Made by a program: the position numbers and the translations under genes | Source: G963675935 sp963675935 | GTDB taxonomy: Bacteria; Planctomycetota; Planctomycetia; Pirellulales; Thermoguttaceae | DNA length: 64,000 bases | Reading direction: 5' to 3' | NCBI GenBank assembly: GCA_963675935.2 | Contig: CAXXPV010000003.1 | Span: forward strand, 1,302,001 to 1,366,000 | Part shown: positions 43,474-52,270 of the stretch, piece after piece | How the letters are laid out: every line of letters begins with the position of its first letter | How positions within the stretch are numbered: the stretch's first letter is position 1 | Notes under the pieces: generated by a model | Seen by the model: the letters and a program-made list of their open reading frames with translations, nothing else | What the model was told of the DNA's origin: nothing | Databases searched by the model: none

Positions 43474-45159
43474 CTAGGACCGACGGCTCGGATGCTTCTT
43501 CGCCAATTGGCGATGCCGACTTTGACGTCGACGGGCCGCAGCGGCCGATTCTTCGCGTCGGTAGCTCCGCACATGCTCCGGATGGGTTTTCGCCCAACGA
43601 TCCGGCAGTAGCCCACGAAGCTCAAGCGGATTGGTGATCTGCGGCAGTCGGGTCAACACATCGGTCAGGTACGCCTGCGGGTCGAGATGATGCCGCTTCG
43701 CACTGGCCACGAAACTGTAAAGCACCGCCGCGGTGCTGCCGCCCTGATCGCTGCCCAAGAATGTCCAATTGCGGCGTCCGAGAGCTTGCTCTTTCAGCGA
43801 TCGCTCCGTTCGGTTGTTGTCGATGGGAATCGCCCCGTTGCCGAGGAACCGCGTCAGCGCCTCCCACTGCCGCAGGCTGTACTTGATCGCAACGGTAATC
43901 GGCGACTTCGGCCGCACCACGACCAACTTGTCGCGTAGCCAATCGGCCAACGCCTCCATGATGGGCGCCGACTTCGCCTGGCGCAACGCCAGTCGTTCGT
44001 CGTCCGACATGCCAACCGCCTCGTGTTCCACAGCGTAAAGCTGCTGAAAGAAAGCCAACGCCTCGTGCGCCAACTGAGGCGAGGTGTCGCGAGCGTCAAA
44101 AAACTTCCGCCGGGCGTGCGCGTTGCAGCCAGCTTCGACAATCGCCCCGCGCGACTCCCAGAATATTCCGTCATAACCACCAAAGGCGTCCGCCTGAAGC
44201 ACACCGCGATAGTCCCTCAAAAACTTCTGCGGACCATCCCGCTTTCGGTTCGGCGTGTAATCGTAGACAGTGTAGGGATGCCGAGCGTCACCTACATAAC
44301 TCCAAAACCGACCGGTTCGTGTGTGGTCCAATTCCGGATCGAGAACTTTCACCGGCGTGTCGTCGGTTCCCAACACGCCGCTGCTCAACGTTCGGCGAAT
44401 CAGCAGCCGATAGAACGGCGTCAGGCACTCGGCCGAACCTCGCATCCAGCCCCAAAGCGTGCTGCGACGAATCAGCACCCCATACCGCGCCAAATCGTCT
44501 TCCAGACGATACAGCGGCTTGTGCTGGGCGTATTTCGCATCGATCACATGGGCCAGCAAGCTCGGCCCGGCGACGCTCTTCTCGATCGGTTGCGCCGGCT
44601 TCGACGCCGTCACCACTTGTTCCTGGCATTTCCGGCAGGCGTAGGTGAACCGGGCGTGCTCCTCAATGTACAGCGAAGCGGGAACGTAGGCTAATTGTTC
44701 GCTAACCTCTTCGTCGATCTTCTCCCGCGACTCGCCGCAGCACGGACACACCAATTCCTCCGCGGAAACCGCGTGTTCCACCCGCTTGCGCGGCAAAAAC
44801 TGCGGCAGCGGCCGACGACCGTGGCCGCGACGCTTTCGCGTCGATGGCTCCTCGGTGCTTTCCACCGCCGGCGGCGATGATGACGAGGAATCGTTCTGTA
44901 CCTCGAAAAGATGCTGCTGACGCGGGTCTTCGGCAAACCGCTCGCGGCGATGCCCGAAAATGTGTCGCTTCAACAACGCCAACTCGTGGCTGAGCTTCTC
45001 GATCGTCTGCTGTTGGGCAGCGATCGTCTGCGACGATTCCTCCAAAGCGGCCAACAGATGCGATTCCCGACCCAGCAAAGCTTCGATCAGTCGTTGCAAG
45101 TCTGGGGTATCCGCCGGCGGCGAAGATGAGTTCGGTGATGAAGAGACGTTCGCGTTCAT
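43474..45159 (-). CDS. tnpC: IS66 family transposase (copy 2)
   Basis: A 561-residue protein nearly identical to copy 1 (differences such as LLAALEESSQTIAAQ for LLTALEESSQTVAAQ). All catalytic segments are intact, so this copy may be active. Confidence 0.92.
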   Translation of the reverse strand: MNANVSSSPNSSSPPADTPDLQRLIEALLGRESHLLAALEESSQTIAAQQQTIEKLSHELALLKRHIFGHRRERFAEDPRQQHLFEVQNDSSSSSPPAVESTEEPSTRKRRGHGRRPLPQFLPRKRVEHAVSAEELVCPCCGESREKIDEEVSEQLAYVPASLYIEEHARFTYACRKCQEQVVTASKPAQPIEKSVAGPSLLAHVIDAKYAQHKPLYRLEDDLARYGVLIRRSTLWGWMRGSAECLTPFYRLLIRRTLSSGVLGTDDTPVKVLDPELDHTRTGRFWSYVGDARHPYTVYDYTPNRKRDGPQKFLRDYRGVLQADAFGGYDGIFWESRGAIVEAGCNAHARRKFFDARDTSPQLAHEALAFFQQLYAVEHEAVGMSDDERLALRQAKSAPIMEALADWLRDKLVVVRPKSPITVAIKYSLRQWEALTRFLGNGAIPIDNNRTERSLKEQALGRRNWTFLGSDQGGSTAAVLYSFVASAKRHHLDPQAYLTDVLTRLPQITNPLELRGLLPDRWAKTHPEHVRSYRREESAAAARRRQSRHRQLAKKHPSRRS

Positions 45160-45226
45160 GTCGTCTCTATAGATACACAATGAACCCGACTTATTCCAGA
45201 GGGAAAGAATAGTTTTTGTTTGGAAA

Positions 45227-45631
45227 TCATGAGTGCAGGGCTGGCCGCGGAGAATCATCGCGCGCGCGAGCCACACGATAGAATCGTTTTCGCCGCGTAA
45301 CCGTCCGCGGATCGACGCCATCAAGCAACATTGCCAATTCGCCGGCGCGGATCTCCAATGCCGGCGTTTCGCCCGCTTTGTCAGAGGTGGCTCGCAATGA
45401 TGGGAAGGTAGATCCTTCCAATCGCTTGTACCAAAGAACAAGGCCGTCGCCCTGCCAGAAAAGAATCTTCACGCGATCGTGGCGACGATTGAAGAACAGA
45501 AATAAATGGCCTGACTCCGGGTTCTGGCCGATCTCGTTCTCGACCATCGCGGCTAACCCATCAAAACTCCTCCTCATATCCGTCACGCCCGTGAAGACGA
45601 AGATTCGTACCGCCACGGGCAGACTTAGCAC
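45227..45631 (-). CDS. tnpB: IS66 accessory protein TnpB (copy 2)
   Basis: Matches the copy 1 protein except for two residues (VENEIG for VESEIG and EIRAGEL for EIRVGEL). GTG start overlapping the tnpA stop, as in copy 1. Confidence 0.9.
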   Translation of the reverse strand: MLSLPVAVRIFVFTGVTDMRRSFDGLAAMVENEIGQNPESGHLFLFFNRRHDRVKILFWQGDGLVLWYKRLEGSTFPSLRATSDKAGETPALEIRAGELAMLLDGVDPRTVTRRKRFYRVARARDDSPRPALHS

Positions 45632-46101
45632 GGCGGGCTCTCCAACACGGCCAAGACTTGCTGCAGCAGTGCGATGTCGCAACCGTGCTCAACGCGAATC
45701 AGCGTCCCACGCGGAAGAAGAATCTCGATGGGCGGTGACGACCTCGACGTGTTGGCCACGTTCGCCGCGATTGGCTCGGCATCCTCCACCAGACGCACGG
45801 GCACCAAGCTGCCATCGCCCGCGGACTGACACAGCCGCTTACGCTGCCGACGGGACTGCTGGGCTATCGACTTTGTCTCGGGTTGCGCCGATGTCGACTC
45901 CATTGTCGCCAGCGTGGCGATGGCCTCCGATGGGCGATCCTCTTTTCGCAGCCGTTGTTGCCAGGCGTAGAACGAGGATTCTTTCAGGCCCTCGCGTCGG
46001 CAGAAGCCTGCCGCGCTCATCCCGCTATTCGCCCACAGATCGATTGCCAACTCCCAAAAACGTCTCGCTTCCGCCGGGCTCCGTCGTCGCGCACTGTCCA
46101 T
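45625..46101 (-). CDS. tnpA: IS66 accessory protein TnpA (copy 2)
   Basis: Matches the copy 1 protein except for two residues (ETKSIAQ for ETKPIAQ and IAANVAN for IAANAAN). The AGGAGGT ribosome site before the ATG is conserved. Confidence 0.88.
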   Translation of the reverse strand: MDSARRRSPAEARRFWELAIDLWANSGMSAAGFCRREGLKESSFYAWQQRLRKEDRPSEAIATLATMESTSAQPETKSIAQQSRRQRKRLCQSAGDGSLVPVRLVEDAEPIAANVANTSRSSPPIEILLPRGTLIRVEHGCDIALLQQVLAVLESPPC

Positions 46102-46241
46102 GACTGACCTCCTGGATATCGTTTGCCCCACGATTCCAGAATACCAGACCATGCAAGATGTAGTTCACAGGACGGACACAGAAAGCCCGCGTCAAATTGA
46201 AGCGGCTCTACCCGAAAACTTAGTCTGGACGGAGCACTAGT

Positions 46242-46691
46242 CTAGTTTTTCGCGACCGCTTTTCGCGCCCGAAATCGTTTCAGATGGACGGCCAGACGCC
46301 GAACCAGATCGGCCCGCGCAATGGGCTTGGCCAGCACGTCGTCGCAACCGGCTGCAAGGCACTTTTCCCGATCGGCCGCCACGGATCGAGCGGTCAAAGC
46401 GATGATCGGAATGTCAAAACCCGAGCCGCGGAGCTCCTTGGTGGCGTCGAATCCGTCGAGTACGGGCATCTGTACGTCCATGACGATCATGTCGAAGGGG
46501 CATTCGGCGACGCGGGCGGCGAGAGCTGCATCGATCGCCACCCGCCCATTCTCGGCGATGGTCACCTCCGCGTCGGCCTTGCGCAGCATAAGCGACAACA
46601 GCGGTTGATGGTCCTGGTCGTCTTCAACGAGGAGAATTCGGCAGGCAAGCCGGCCTGGGGACGCGGCCAAACCCGATGTTGAAACATCCAT
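46242..46691 (-). CDS. Single-domain response regulator
   Basis: A 149-residue receiver: acidic pair in LLVEDDQDHQP, phospho-Asp in MIVMDVQMPVLDGF, Thr in IALTARS and Lys in DVLAKPIARADL. It resembles the receiver domains of hybrid kinases, and DNA-binding parts are absent. The IS630 left its right end 4 bases beyond this stop codon, so any 3' neighbour was cut off. It is downstream of the FixJ-like gene on the same strand. Confidence 0.88.
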   Translation of the reverse strand: MDVSTSGLAASPGRLACRILLVEDDQDHQPLLSLMLRKADAEVTIAENGRVAIDAALAARVAECPFDMIVMDVQMPVLDGFDATKELRGSGFDIPIIALTARSVAADREKCLAAGCDDVLAKPIARADLVRRLAVHLKRFRARKAVAKN

Positions 46692-46760
46692 AATTGCCAA
46701 CGGTTCCGGTGATAGATTGCCTCATGGCTGGCCCCAAGCCTTCTCTTGAAAAGGATCAGT

Positions 46761-47441
46761 CTATACCACACTGTTGCCGGTTTGGCTACCCATCTTAGAG
46801 GGATTATTCGTTGGCGGCTGTGGTTTCCCGTAGTGGGGATTAGCCGACAACGTCAAGCGGATCAACTCCGCCAGTGATTCGGCCTTCATCTTCTTCATGA
46901 GCTTGGCTCGACGGACCTCGATGGTCCGCACACTGAGATTCAACATGCCGGCGATGGTTTTGTTGGACATGCCGTCGATCAGCAATCGCAGGACGTCGTG
47001 TTCGCCGGTAGTAAGATGTTCCAGGCGATGGAGCATCTTGGTGCGCAAGGCCGTCTTTTTGCGATGGGCGTCGTCCCACTCCAGGGCGTCCTGGATCGCT
47101 TCCCAGAGTTGCTGGTCGCGGCAGGGTTTTTCCAAAAAATTCAGCGCGCCGGCCTTCATCGCACGGACCACCATCGGCACGTCGCCGTAAGCCGACATGA
47201 CGATGGCTGGCACGGGTATTTCTTGGTGGTTGAAATGCTCGAGCAATCCCAGTCCGCCGATGCCCGGCATTCGCACATCCAACAACAGGCAGCCCGGCCG
47301 AGAGGCGTCGAAGGTGTCGAGAAAATGCTGCGCCGATTCGTAGGCCTCGGCCCTCAGACGCATCGAACGCACCAAGACCGTGAGCGCTTGCCGGACGGCC
47401 GGATCGTCGTCGATGATGAAGATGGTGGGATCAGTGTCCAC
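46761..47441 (-). CDS. FixJ/LuxR-type response regulator
   Basis: A 226-residue regulator: receiver domain (FIIDDDPAVRQAL, LLLDVRMPGIGGL, VMSAYGD, FLEKPC), then a LuxR-type HTH (TGEHDVLRLLIDGMSNKTIA, LSVRTIEVRRAKLMKKM). The GTG at 47441 overlaps the kinase stop by 11 bases with GGAGA upstream, so the pair is coupled. It is the transcriptional output of the adjacent kinase. Confidence 0.9.
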   Translation of the reverse strand: MDTDPTIFIIDDDPAVRQALTVLVRSMRLRAEAYESAQHFLDTFDASRPGCLLLDVRMPGIGGLGLLEHFNHQEIPVPAIVMSAYGDVPMVVRAMKAGALNFLEKPCRDQQLWEAIQDALEWDDAHRKKTALRTKMLHRLEHLTTGEHDVLRLLIDGMSNKTIAGMLNLSVRTIEVRRAKLMKKMKAESLAELIRLTLSANPHYGKPQPPTNNPSKMGSQTGNSVV

Positions 47442-48753
47442 GGTCAAGTTCTCCCGTTTCAATCGGCAAGGTGAAATGGAAGGCAGCGCCGCCCTCTGCG
47501 GCCGGCGTTGCCCAAAGTGTTCCGCCATGATTTTCGACGATCGACCGGCTGATGGCTAGTCCCATTCCCATGCCGTCGGGCTTGGTGGTGAAAAAGCGGT
47601 CGAAAACGCGATCGAGCACGTCCGGCGGAATGCCCCGGCCGTTGTCATGCACGTCGATGACGATGTGCCGGCGACCGTCGAACGCGGTGTGGACGGTCAC
47701 TTGGCGAGGCTCGCGAGGTGATTCCCTCAACGCCTCGAATCCGTTACGCATTAAATTCACCAATACCTGCTCGATCTGGATACGGTCGCCGACGACCGGC
47801 GGCAGCGGTTCCGTCAACGCCGTAACGACTTCGGCCTTGACCGATCGCGCGTCGAAGGCCATGACCCCAGCCACGTCGCGAATCATGGCGTTCACGTCGA
47901 TTGCCTCCTCCGAGGGCGTGTTCTTGGCGACGAATCGCCGCACGCGACGGATGATTTCTCCAGCCCGATTCGCCTGTTCGACCACCTGGCCGAGTGAAGA
48001 CGAAAGCTCCTCGCCGTGGTTACCCTCGCCGGAATCCAACAACCGTTTGCATGCTTGCGCATAGCTGGAAATGGCGCTAAGCGGTTGGTTCAGCTCGTGG
48101 GCCAGTTCCGCCACCATCTCGCCCATCGTGCTGAGCCGGGCCACGTGGGCCAGCTCGGCCAAATGTTGTTGCGACCGCTCTTCCGCCAGACGACGTTCCT
48201 CCATCTCGACAAGCAAGCGGCGATTGACTTCGGCCAGTTCGGCCGTGCGCTGCTCGACCCGTTGCTCCAACTCATCGTGGGCCTGACGCAGTTCCTCCTC
48301 GGTTTCGATTAGCCGTTCGGCCTGCCGCTCTCGCTCCAAGGCTCGATCGACCACCGCGGGCAGCAGCTTCATCAAAGCGGAGCCTTTCACGAGGTAATCG
48401 TGGGCGCCGCGTTTCATCATTTCGACCGCCACGCTCTCGTTGCCGTGTCCGGTCGCCACCACGAACGGCACTCGCTTCCCACGGGCCTCGAGGCATTGCA
48501 GAATTTGTTCGCCACGCATGTCGGGCAAACTGTAGTCGAGAAGCATGAGGTTTGGCGAGTGGGTTTCGAGCCAAGTCAACGCGGCCTCGCCGCCAGTGAC
48601 TCCCCAGGTGCGATGACCGATTGCCGTCAGGCACTTTTCGATCAATTTCAGCAGGGCGGCGTCGTCTTCGATGACGAGAATCAGACTTCCAGCCTCCCCC
48701 GCCGAAGCGACTGGGTTGGCTGTCCCGATTGTTTTTTCAGCGGCGAGCGACAT
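47431..48753 (-). CDS. Receiver-histidine kinase hybrid (FixL-like kinase core)
   Basis: About 440 residues. An N-terminal receiver domain (LVIEDDAALLKL, LMLLDYSLPDMRG) is followed by a coiled coil (about 145-205) and a HisKA/HATPase pair: phospho-His219 in ELAHELNQPLSAISSYAQ, N box LVNLMRNGFEAL, G boxes DVHDNGRGIP and GMGMGLAISRSIVENHGG. The H box is of the FixL/DctB type. No PAS or membrane segment is visible, so the input probably comes through the receiver. I used the ATG with GAGG upstream; an ATG 33 bases earlier is possible. Confidence 0.9.
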   Translation of the reverse strand: MSLAAEKTIGTANPVASAGEAGSLILVIEDDAALLKLIEKCLTAIGHRTWGVTGGEAALTWLETHSPNLMLLDYSLPDMRGEQILQCLEARGKRVPFVVATGHGNESVAVEMMKRGAHDYLVKGSALMKLLPAVVDRALERERQAERLIETEEELRQAHDELEQRVEQRTAELAEVNRRLLVEMEERRLAEERSQQHLAELAHVARLSTMGEMVAELAHELNQPLSAISSYAQACKRLLDSGEGNHGEELSSSLGQVVEQANRAGEIIRRVRRFVAKNTPSEEAIDVNAMIRDVAGVMAFDARSVKAEVVTALTEPLPPVVGDRIQIEQVLVNLMRNGFEALRESPREPRQVTVHTAFDGRRHIVIDVHDNGRGIPPDVLDRVFDRFFTTKPDGMGMGLAISRSIVENHGGTLWATPAAEGGAAFHFTLPIETGELDRGH

Positions 48754-48805
48754 GAGGGGGCCCTCTTCGCCATGCGATTTCAGCATTTGTCGAGGGACGG
48801 ACAGG

Positions 48806-48878
<73 letters not shown>

Positions 48879-49050
48879 TAAAGTATTGCGTAGCAAGCTG
48901 TTGCGTGTTGTTTGTGACTAGGATTTGCTTTTGGAATACCGCCGTTTACACTACGTTATTGAAGAAAGTTGCACTGCCCGGCTGGCGACCAAGCAGGGCG
49001 ACACCCACGAATACCCTTTGCAAGGATTGGATGCCATAAGCCAAAATTCT

Positions 49051-49377
49051 ACCCCAAAACCTCCGCGGCGTAAATCGACCATCGACCGACCGCCCAAACC
49101 CCACCAAGACTTCCCCTTCTGCCCGGCCAACAACGGCTACTGGCAGAAGAAGGTCAAAGACAGGCTCTGACACTTTACCCGCTGGGGCCGGGTAGTAAAC
49201 GGTGGGATGACGCGGCTCCAACCGGACGCCTGTTGGAAGGAAACCTTGACGCTGTACGAGCAACAACGGGAAGACCTCTACGCCGGTAGAACGCCCCGTA
49301 TCGAAAGCGACGACTTGACGGTAGGAAGCCAACGATACCAAATGTCTCAAAACGATTCCTACACGCTTGCCGGAAGA
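49051..49377 (+). pseudogene. Relic of a planctomycete-type tyrosine recombinase (N-terminal part)
   Basis: One frame reads KPHQDFPFCPANNGYWQKKV, then a TGA at 49168, then in the same frame HFTRWGR...LTLYEQQREDLYAGRTPR...LTV. These match the N-terminal arm of recombinases common in planctomycetes (pattern PxxDFPLFPHxxxxWAKKxRGK..YFGxW....AL..Y...xxDLxAGRxPR). The catalytic domain with its Arg/Tyr residues is absent. The relic ends in a 124-bp element. Confidence 0.65.
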
Positions 49378-49501
49378 GTAACCGTTCACGGGCCGGGAAA
49401 ACATCGTCATTCTGAGCGCAGCGAAGAATCTCGTCTGGGCCGCGATCCCACGAGAGATTCTTCGCTGCGCTCAGAATGACGGGTGCCCCGTGAACGGTTA
49501 C
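49378..49501. mobile_element. 124-bp MITE-like element, family 2, copy a
   Basis: Ends GTAACCGTTCACGGG and (nearly) complement, with a 9-bp direct repeat GCCGGAAGA at 49369-49377 and 49502-49510. The centre is the CATTCTGAGCGCAGCGAAGA hairpin. It is inserted in the recombinase relic. Same size as copies at 53260 and 54527. Confidence 0.88.
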
Positions 49502-49560
49502 GCCGGAAGAACACAAGCAAATCTATCAAATACTCGTCCCCGGGGTATAAACGGTTACGG

Positions 49561-50658
49561 TCACTGTTGAATCCACTGTTCCAACCATTGCCATGTCGAA
49601 ACCATATTAAAAGGTTGCGGCAAAGATGGAGATGCCGTCCACTCTCCGGTTGTTACTTTCTGTCCGCGATAGGTATCAGCCAGTTCTTTGAATACGTAAC
49701 CCTGAGGTTTGATACGCTGATCATGCGTGATCAAACCAAGGGAATACTCAAGAGGGTCGAATGCGTACTTTCCAGCGAGGTCGTGACTTGCCCACCAAGT
49801 GAACCAATTCACGCCGGCGTTAATTGCCTTCACGGTGGATTCCTGTAGGAACCGAGGGATATTTTTGGAATCAGTCCATGCTTCAGACATCCCGTATTCT
49901 TGAATCCAGACAGGTTTCCGAGGATCATCCGAATAGGATCGGGCGAGCGCCGCCATGGCTGCGGGAAGTTGCAGCGATTGCCGAGCGAAGCAATCTCCAT
50001 TTCCCCGTTCCAACGCGCCCGTAAAATATGTCCAGCAATGAAGCGGAATAATCTTCTGCGTCTTAGCTAGGTTCTGCGGGGAAAATGTATCTGGCATAAA
50101 CCATGGCCGATGATCCACCCCATTCACATGAATCCCAGCAGGTAGGTGCTGTTGCGAAAGGGTCATCATGTGATTGTGCCACTGATCACCTATCTCCATC
50201 TGATTAGTGCGCCAGCAGCAATTCAGTTCATTTCCTAAATCAAAACCGAGAAAGTTTCTATGTCCGGCCATGATTTCCGCGATCTGCTTCAGATAGAAAT
50301 CCTGGTGCGATTCCTTTTCAGACAGGTTGAAGAACGAGTCGTCACTCTGAAAGGAGGGCTTGAAAGCATACCCAGAAAGCCAACCGACGAAAATCGCGAC
50401 GCATACATCAAGCCCTCTCTCGCCTGCTAAACACATGAGTGTGTTCAGACGGTTAAGATGGGCGTGGCTCACCTCGCTTGGATTGGGTTGAAAGTACGGC
50501 CAGATCAACATGATCCGAATATGATCTGCTCCGATTTTCGCGATTGCATCCAAGTCCGCTGCGATGCTATCAGCATTAAAATCATTCCAGCAATACCACC
50601 AAGATCGAGTGGGAGTGTAATTCAGGCCAAAACGGTGCCGAGTGACATCAATAGACAT
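49561..50658 (-). CDS. Glycoside hydrolase, GH5-like (cellulase-fold)
   Basis: A 365-residue TIM-barrel-type protein without a clear signal peptide. The pattern fits clan GH-A: RIMLIWPYFQPNP on an early strand, the putative acid/base Glu144 in GFDLGNELN and the putative nucleophile Glu254 in WIQEYGM. The substrate cannot be read from the sequence. I chose the ATG at 50658, 4 bases after the symporter stop. Last gene of the leftward group; base use is more A/T-rich than in the ribosomal region. Confidence 0.72.
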   Translation of the reverse strand: MSIDVTRHRFGLNYTPTRSWWYCWNDFNADSIAADLDAIAKIGADHIRIMLIWPYFQPNPSEVSHAHLNRLNTLMCLAGERGLDVCVAIFVGWLSGYAFKPSFQSDDSFFNLSEKESHQDFYLKQIAEIMAGHRNFLGFDLGNELNCCWRTNQMEIGDQWHNHMMTLSQQHLPAGIHVNGVDHRPWFMPDTFSPQNLAKTQKIIPLHCWTYFTGALERGNGDCFARQSLQLPAAMAALARSYSDDPRKPVWIQEYGMSEAWTDSKNIPRFLQESTVKAINAGVNWFTWWASHDLAGKYAFDPLEYSLGLITHDQRIKPQGYVFKELADTYRGQKVTTGEWTASPSLPQPFNMVSTWQWLEQWIQQ

Positions 50659-50662
50659 ATTA

Positions 50663-52255
50663 TTAAGTGGACCTGATATAGATTTCCCAGGCAACAGTCA
50701 CAATGAACCAAAAGCCTACAAGTCCTAGGATCGCTTTCCATAAGTTTGGCCAAGCAGCCAAACCGACAAATGGACCTTTTGCGCCTGTCAACGTGTAAAC
50801 CGTCAGATCTTTCAATCGATCTTCCGAGTATGGCTTTTCGAAACGGCTTAACAACATAGCGGCTATTACTGAATAACCGAATGAGAAAAGCCCGACATTC
50901 GAAAAACTGATATCGGTTCCAAAGTCCAAGTATACGGCCAAAGCGATTCCGGAAAGCATGGCTATCAACGCTGCTCTGCCTGTAGCCCTAGTCGAAAATA
51001 TACCTACCATAAACAGTGCGGCTACAACCCCGAACATGTCTGCGACTGCACTTTGAATGAAACTGACGATGGTGCTTGAATGCTCGGCAATTGGAATCAG
51101 GAGGAGAGCGGAAACAATGACAAATAGTTGCACGGCTCTTGCAACCATTTTTGTTTTGTTGTCTCTCACGCCAAGCCGGCTAAAACGCAAGAATATATCC
51201 TGGGTCACCATGGTGCTCGACGCCGTAACCAACCCATCGATCGTACAAAACAGCGATGCAATCAAACCGGCAATAATCAGTCCTCTTAAGCCAACCGGAA
51301 ACGAGTCCATCACGGCTTTGACATACGCCTTATCCGGCATGATGTCGGGCATGAGATTTCTCACGCACAGGCCAACCACGTATGCCAAAGTGAAAAGTAT
51401 AGTAACCCCAAAACCGGTGAAGAGCATCGCTTTTTGCGCCTCACGCTCATTTTTAGCGGCCAGCAACCTTTGGACCATGGCAAAATTGCAGGCAATCCAC
51501 GCCGTTCCGGCAATAACAGCCCAGATGAAGCCGGACGGAAATGGATACCAATATGGGGAATCGATGCTAAGATCGACTGGCATAAGCGTGCTTGGCAAAA
51601 TAAGACCGGCTTCATTTTGCGTCTTTATACTGGCAATCGCTGGAATGCCGCCACTTCCATAAATCACAACAATGGCAACGCATAGAAAAGACAGAGTTAT
51701 GAATAGCGATTGGTAAACATTGATCGCCAACACCGTTTTCATACCGCCTGTCAGGATATAAAAACCTGCTATAGCCATAATCACGGCGCAACTAATATAC
51801 AAATGCCAGCCAAATGTCTCATTCAGCAGCAAGGCCCCAAGATAGATCGATGTGCCGAGTACAATGATCATGTAAACGCACATTAAGACGGAGAATACGA
51901 TTCTACATGACACGCTAAACCGTTTCTCCAATAGTTCCGGCGTGGTGACTATTTTCGACCTCCAATAAATTGGGATTATACACATAGCAGCCAGAGGGCC
52001 GGTTATCCATAAATTGACCGCATTCCACTGAACGGCCAGGCCCCATACGAATCCTATTCCCGCGACGCCCAAAGTACCGATATCCCCCATCGCGATCAAT
52101 GTTAATGCGGTCTGGAACCAGTTCAAGTTATGCCCACCCGTCATGAAGTCGGCAGCGCTATCCTTTCTGTGTCTTTTGGACACAAGGTATCCAGCCGCGA
52201 GAATTATGATAAAATACGCAATCACCACGGCCATGTCGATATAGATCATATTCAT
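50663..52255 (-). CDS. Sodium:solute symporter (SSS family)
   Basis: A 530-residue membrane protein with about 13 hydrophobic segments. Family features: DFMTGGHNLNWFQTALTLIA near the N-terminus, IYLGALLLNETFGW and the IAGLIASLFCTIDGLVTASS segment that shapes the sodium site. Substrate unknown; its position among glycosidase genes suggests a sugar or sugar derivative. It lies 15 bases from the URO-D-like gene upstream. Confidence 0.92.
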   Translation of the reverse strand: MNMIYIDMAVVIAYFIIILAAGYLVSKRHRKDSAADFMTGGHNLNWFQTALTLIAMGDIGTLGVAGIGFVWGLAVQWNAVNLWITGPLAAMCIIPIYWRSKIVTTPELLEKRFSVSCRIVFSVLMCVYMIIVLGTSIYLGALLLNETFGWHLYISCAVIMAIAGFYILTGGMKTVLAINVYQSLFITLSFLCVAIVVIYGSGGIPAIASIKTQNEAGLILPSTLMPVDLSIDSPYWYPFPSGFIWAVIAGTAWIACNFAMVQRLLAAKNEREAQKAMLFTGFGVTILFTLAYVVGLCVRNLMPDIMPDKAYVKAVMDSFPVGLRGLIIAGLIASLFCTIDGLVTASSTMVTQDIFLRFSRLGVRDNKTKMVARAVQLFVIVSALLLIPIAEHSSTIVSFIQSAVADMFGVVAALFMVGIFSTRATGRAALIAMLSGIALAVYLDFGTDISFSNVGLFSFGYSVIAAMLLSRFEKPYSEDRLKDLTVYTLTGAKGPFVGLAAWPNLWKAILGLVGFWFIVTVAWEIYIRST

Positions 52256-52270
52256 ACAGCATCCTGAAGT

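Larger units (their letters stand above)
43410..46179 (-). mobile_element. IS66-family element, copy 2 (2770 bp)
   Basis: Same length, ends and orientation as copy 1, with only scattered base changes. It is flanked by a perfect 8-bp direct repeat AGAAAGCC (43402-43409 and 46180-46187), the duplication size known for IS66, inside the IS630 transposase gene. Confidence 0.95.
39938..46223 (+). pseudogene. IS630 family transposase, broken
   Basis: Piece 1 (39938-40220; AAGGAGG precedes the ATG) encodes about 94 residues of helix-turn-helix (ISEAVGCRTRTVENVRQEFV). Piece 2 (42991-43409) encodes the C-terminal catalytic part with the second Asp (VCDNLNTHTKGAFY) and Glu (SWLNVAECELS) of the DDE set. 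Piece 3 (46188-46223) encodes the end (RVKLKRLYPKT). About 150 residues, including the first catalytic Asp, are missing between pieces 1 and 2, so the gene is dead even without the insertions. Confidence 0.88.
39860..46237 (+). mobile_element. IS630-type element disrupted by two IS66 insertions
   Basis: Ends are inverted: GTGCTCCGTCCAAGCTAAAT on the left and the complement of GTGCTCCGTCCAGACTAAGT on the right. A TA dinucleotide flanks each end (39858-39859 and 46238-46239), the target used by IS630/Tc1-type elements. The transposase gene is in three pieces separated by two IS66-family copies. Confidence 0.88.

Noticed and set aside
40221..46179. Composite transposon made of the two IS66 copies
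   Set aside because: The outer flanks (TTTGGATG and AGAAAGCC) do not match, while copy 2 has its own duplication, so the copies moved separately.
49171..49380. A complete small protein gene in the recombinase relic
   Set aside because: The matching phrases continue across a stop codon in one frame, so it is a decayed gene rather than two small ones.
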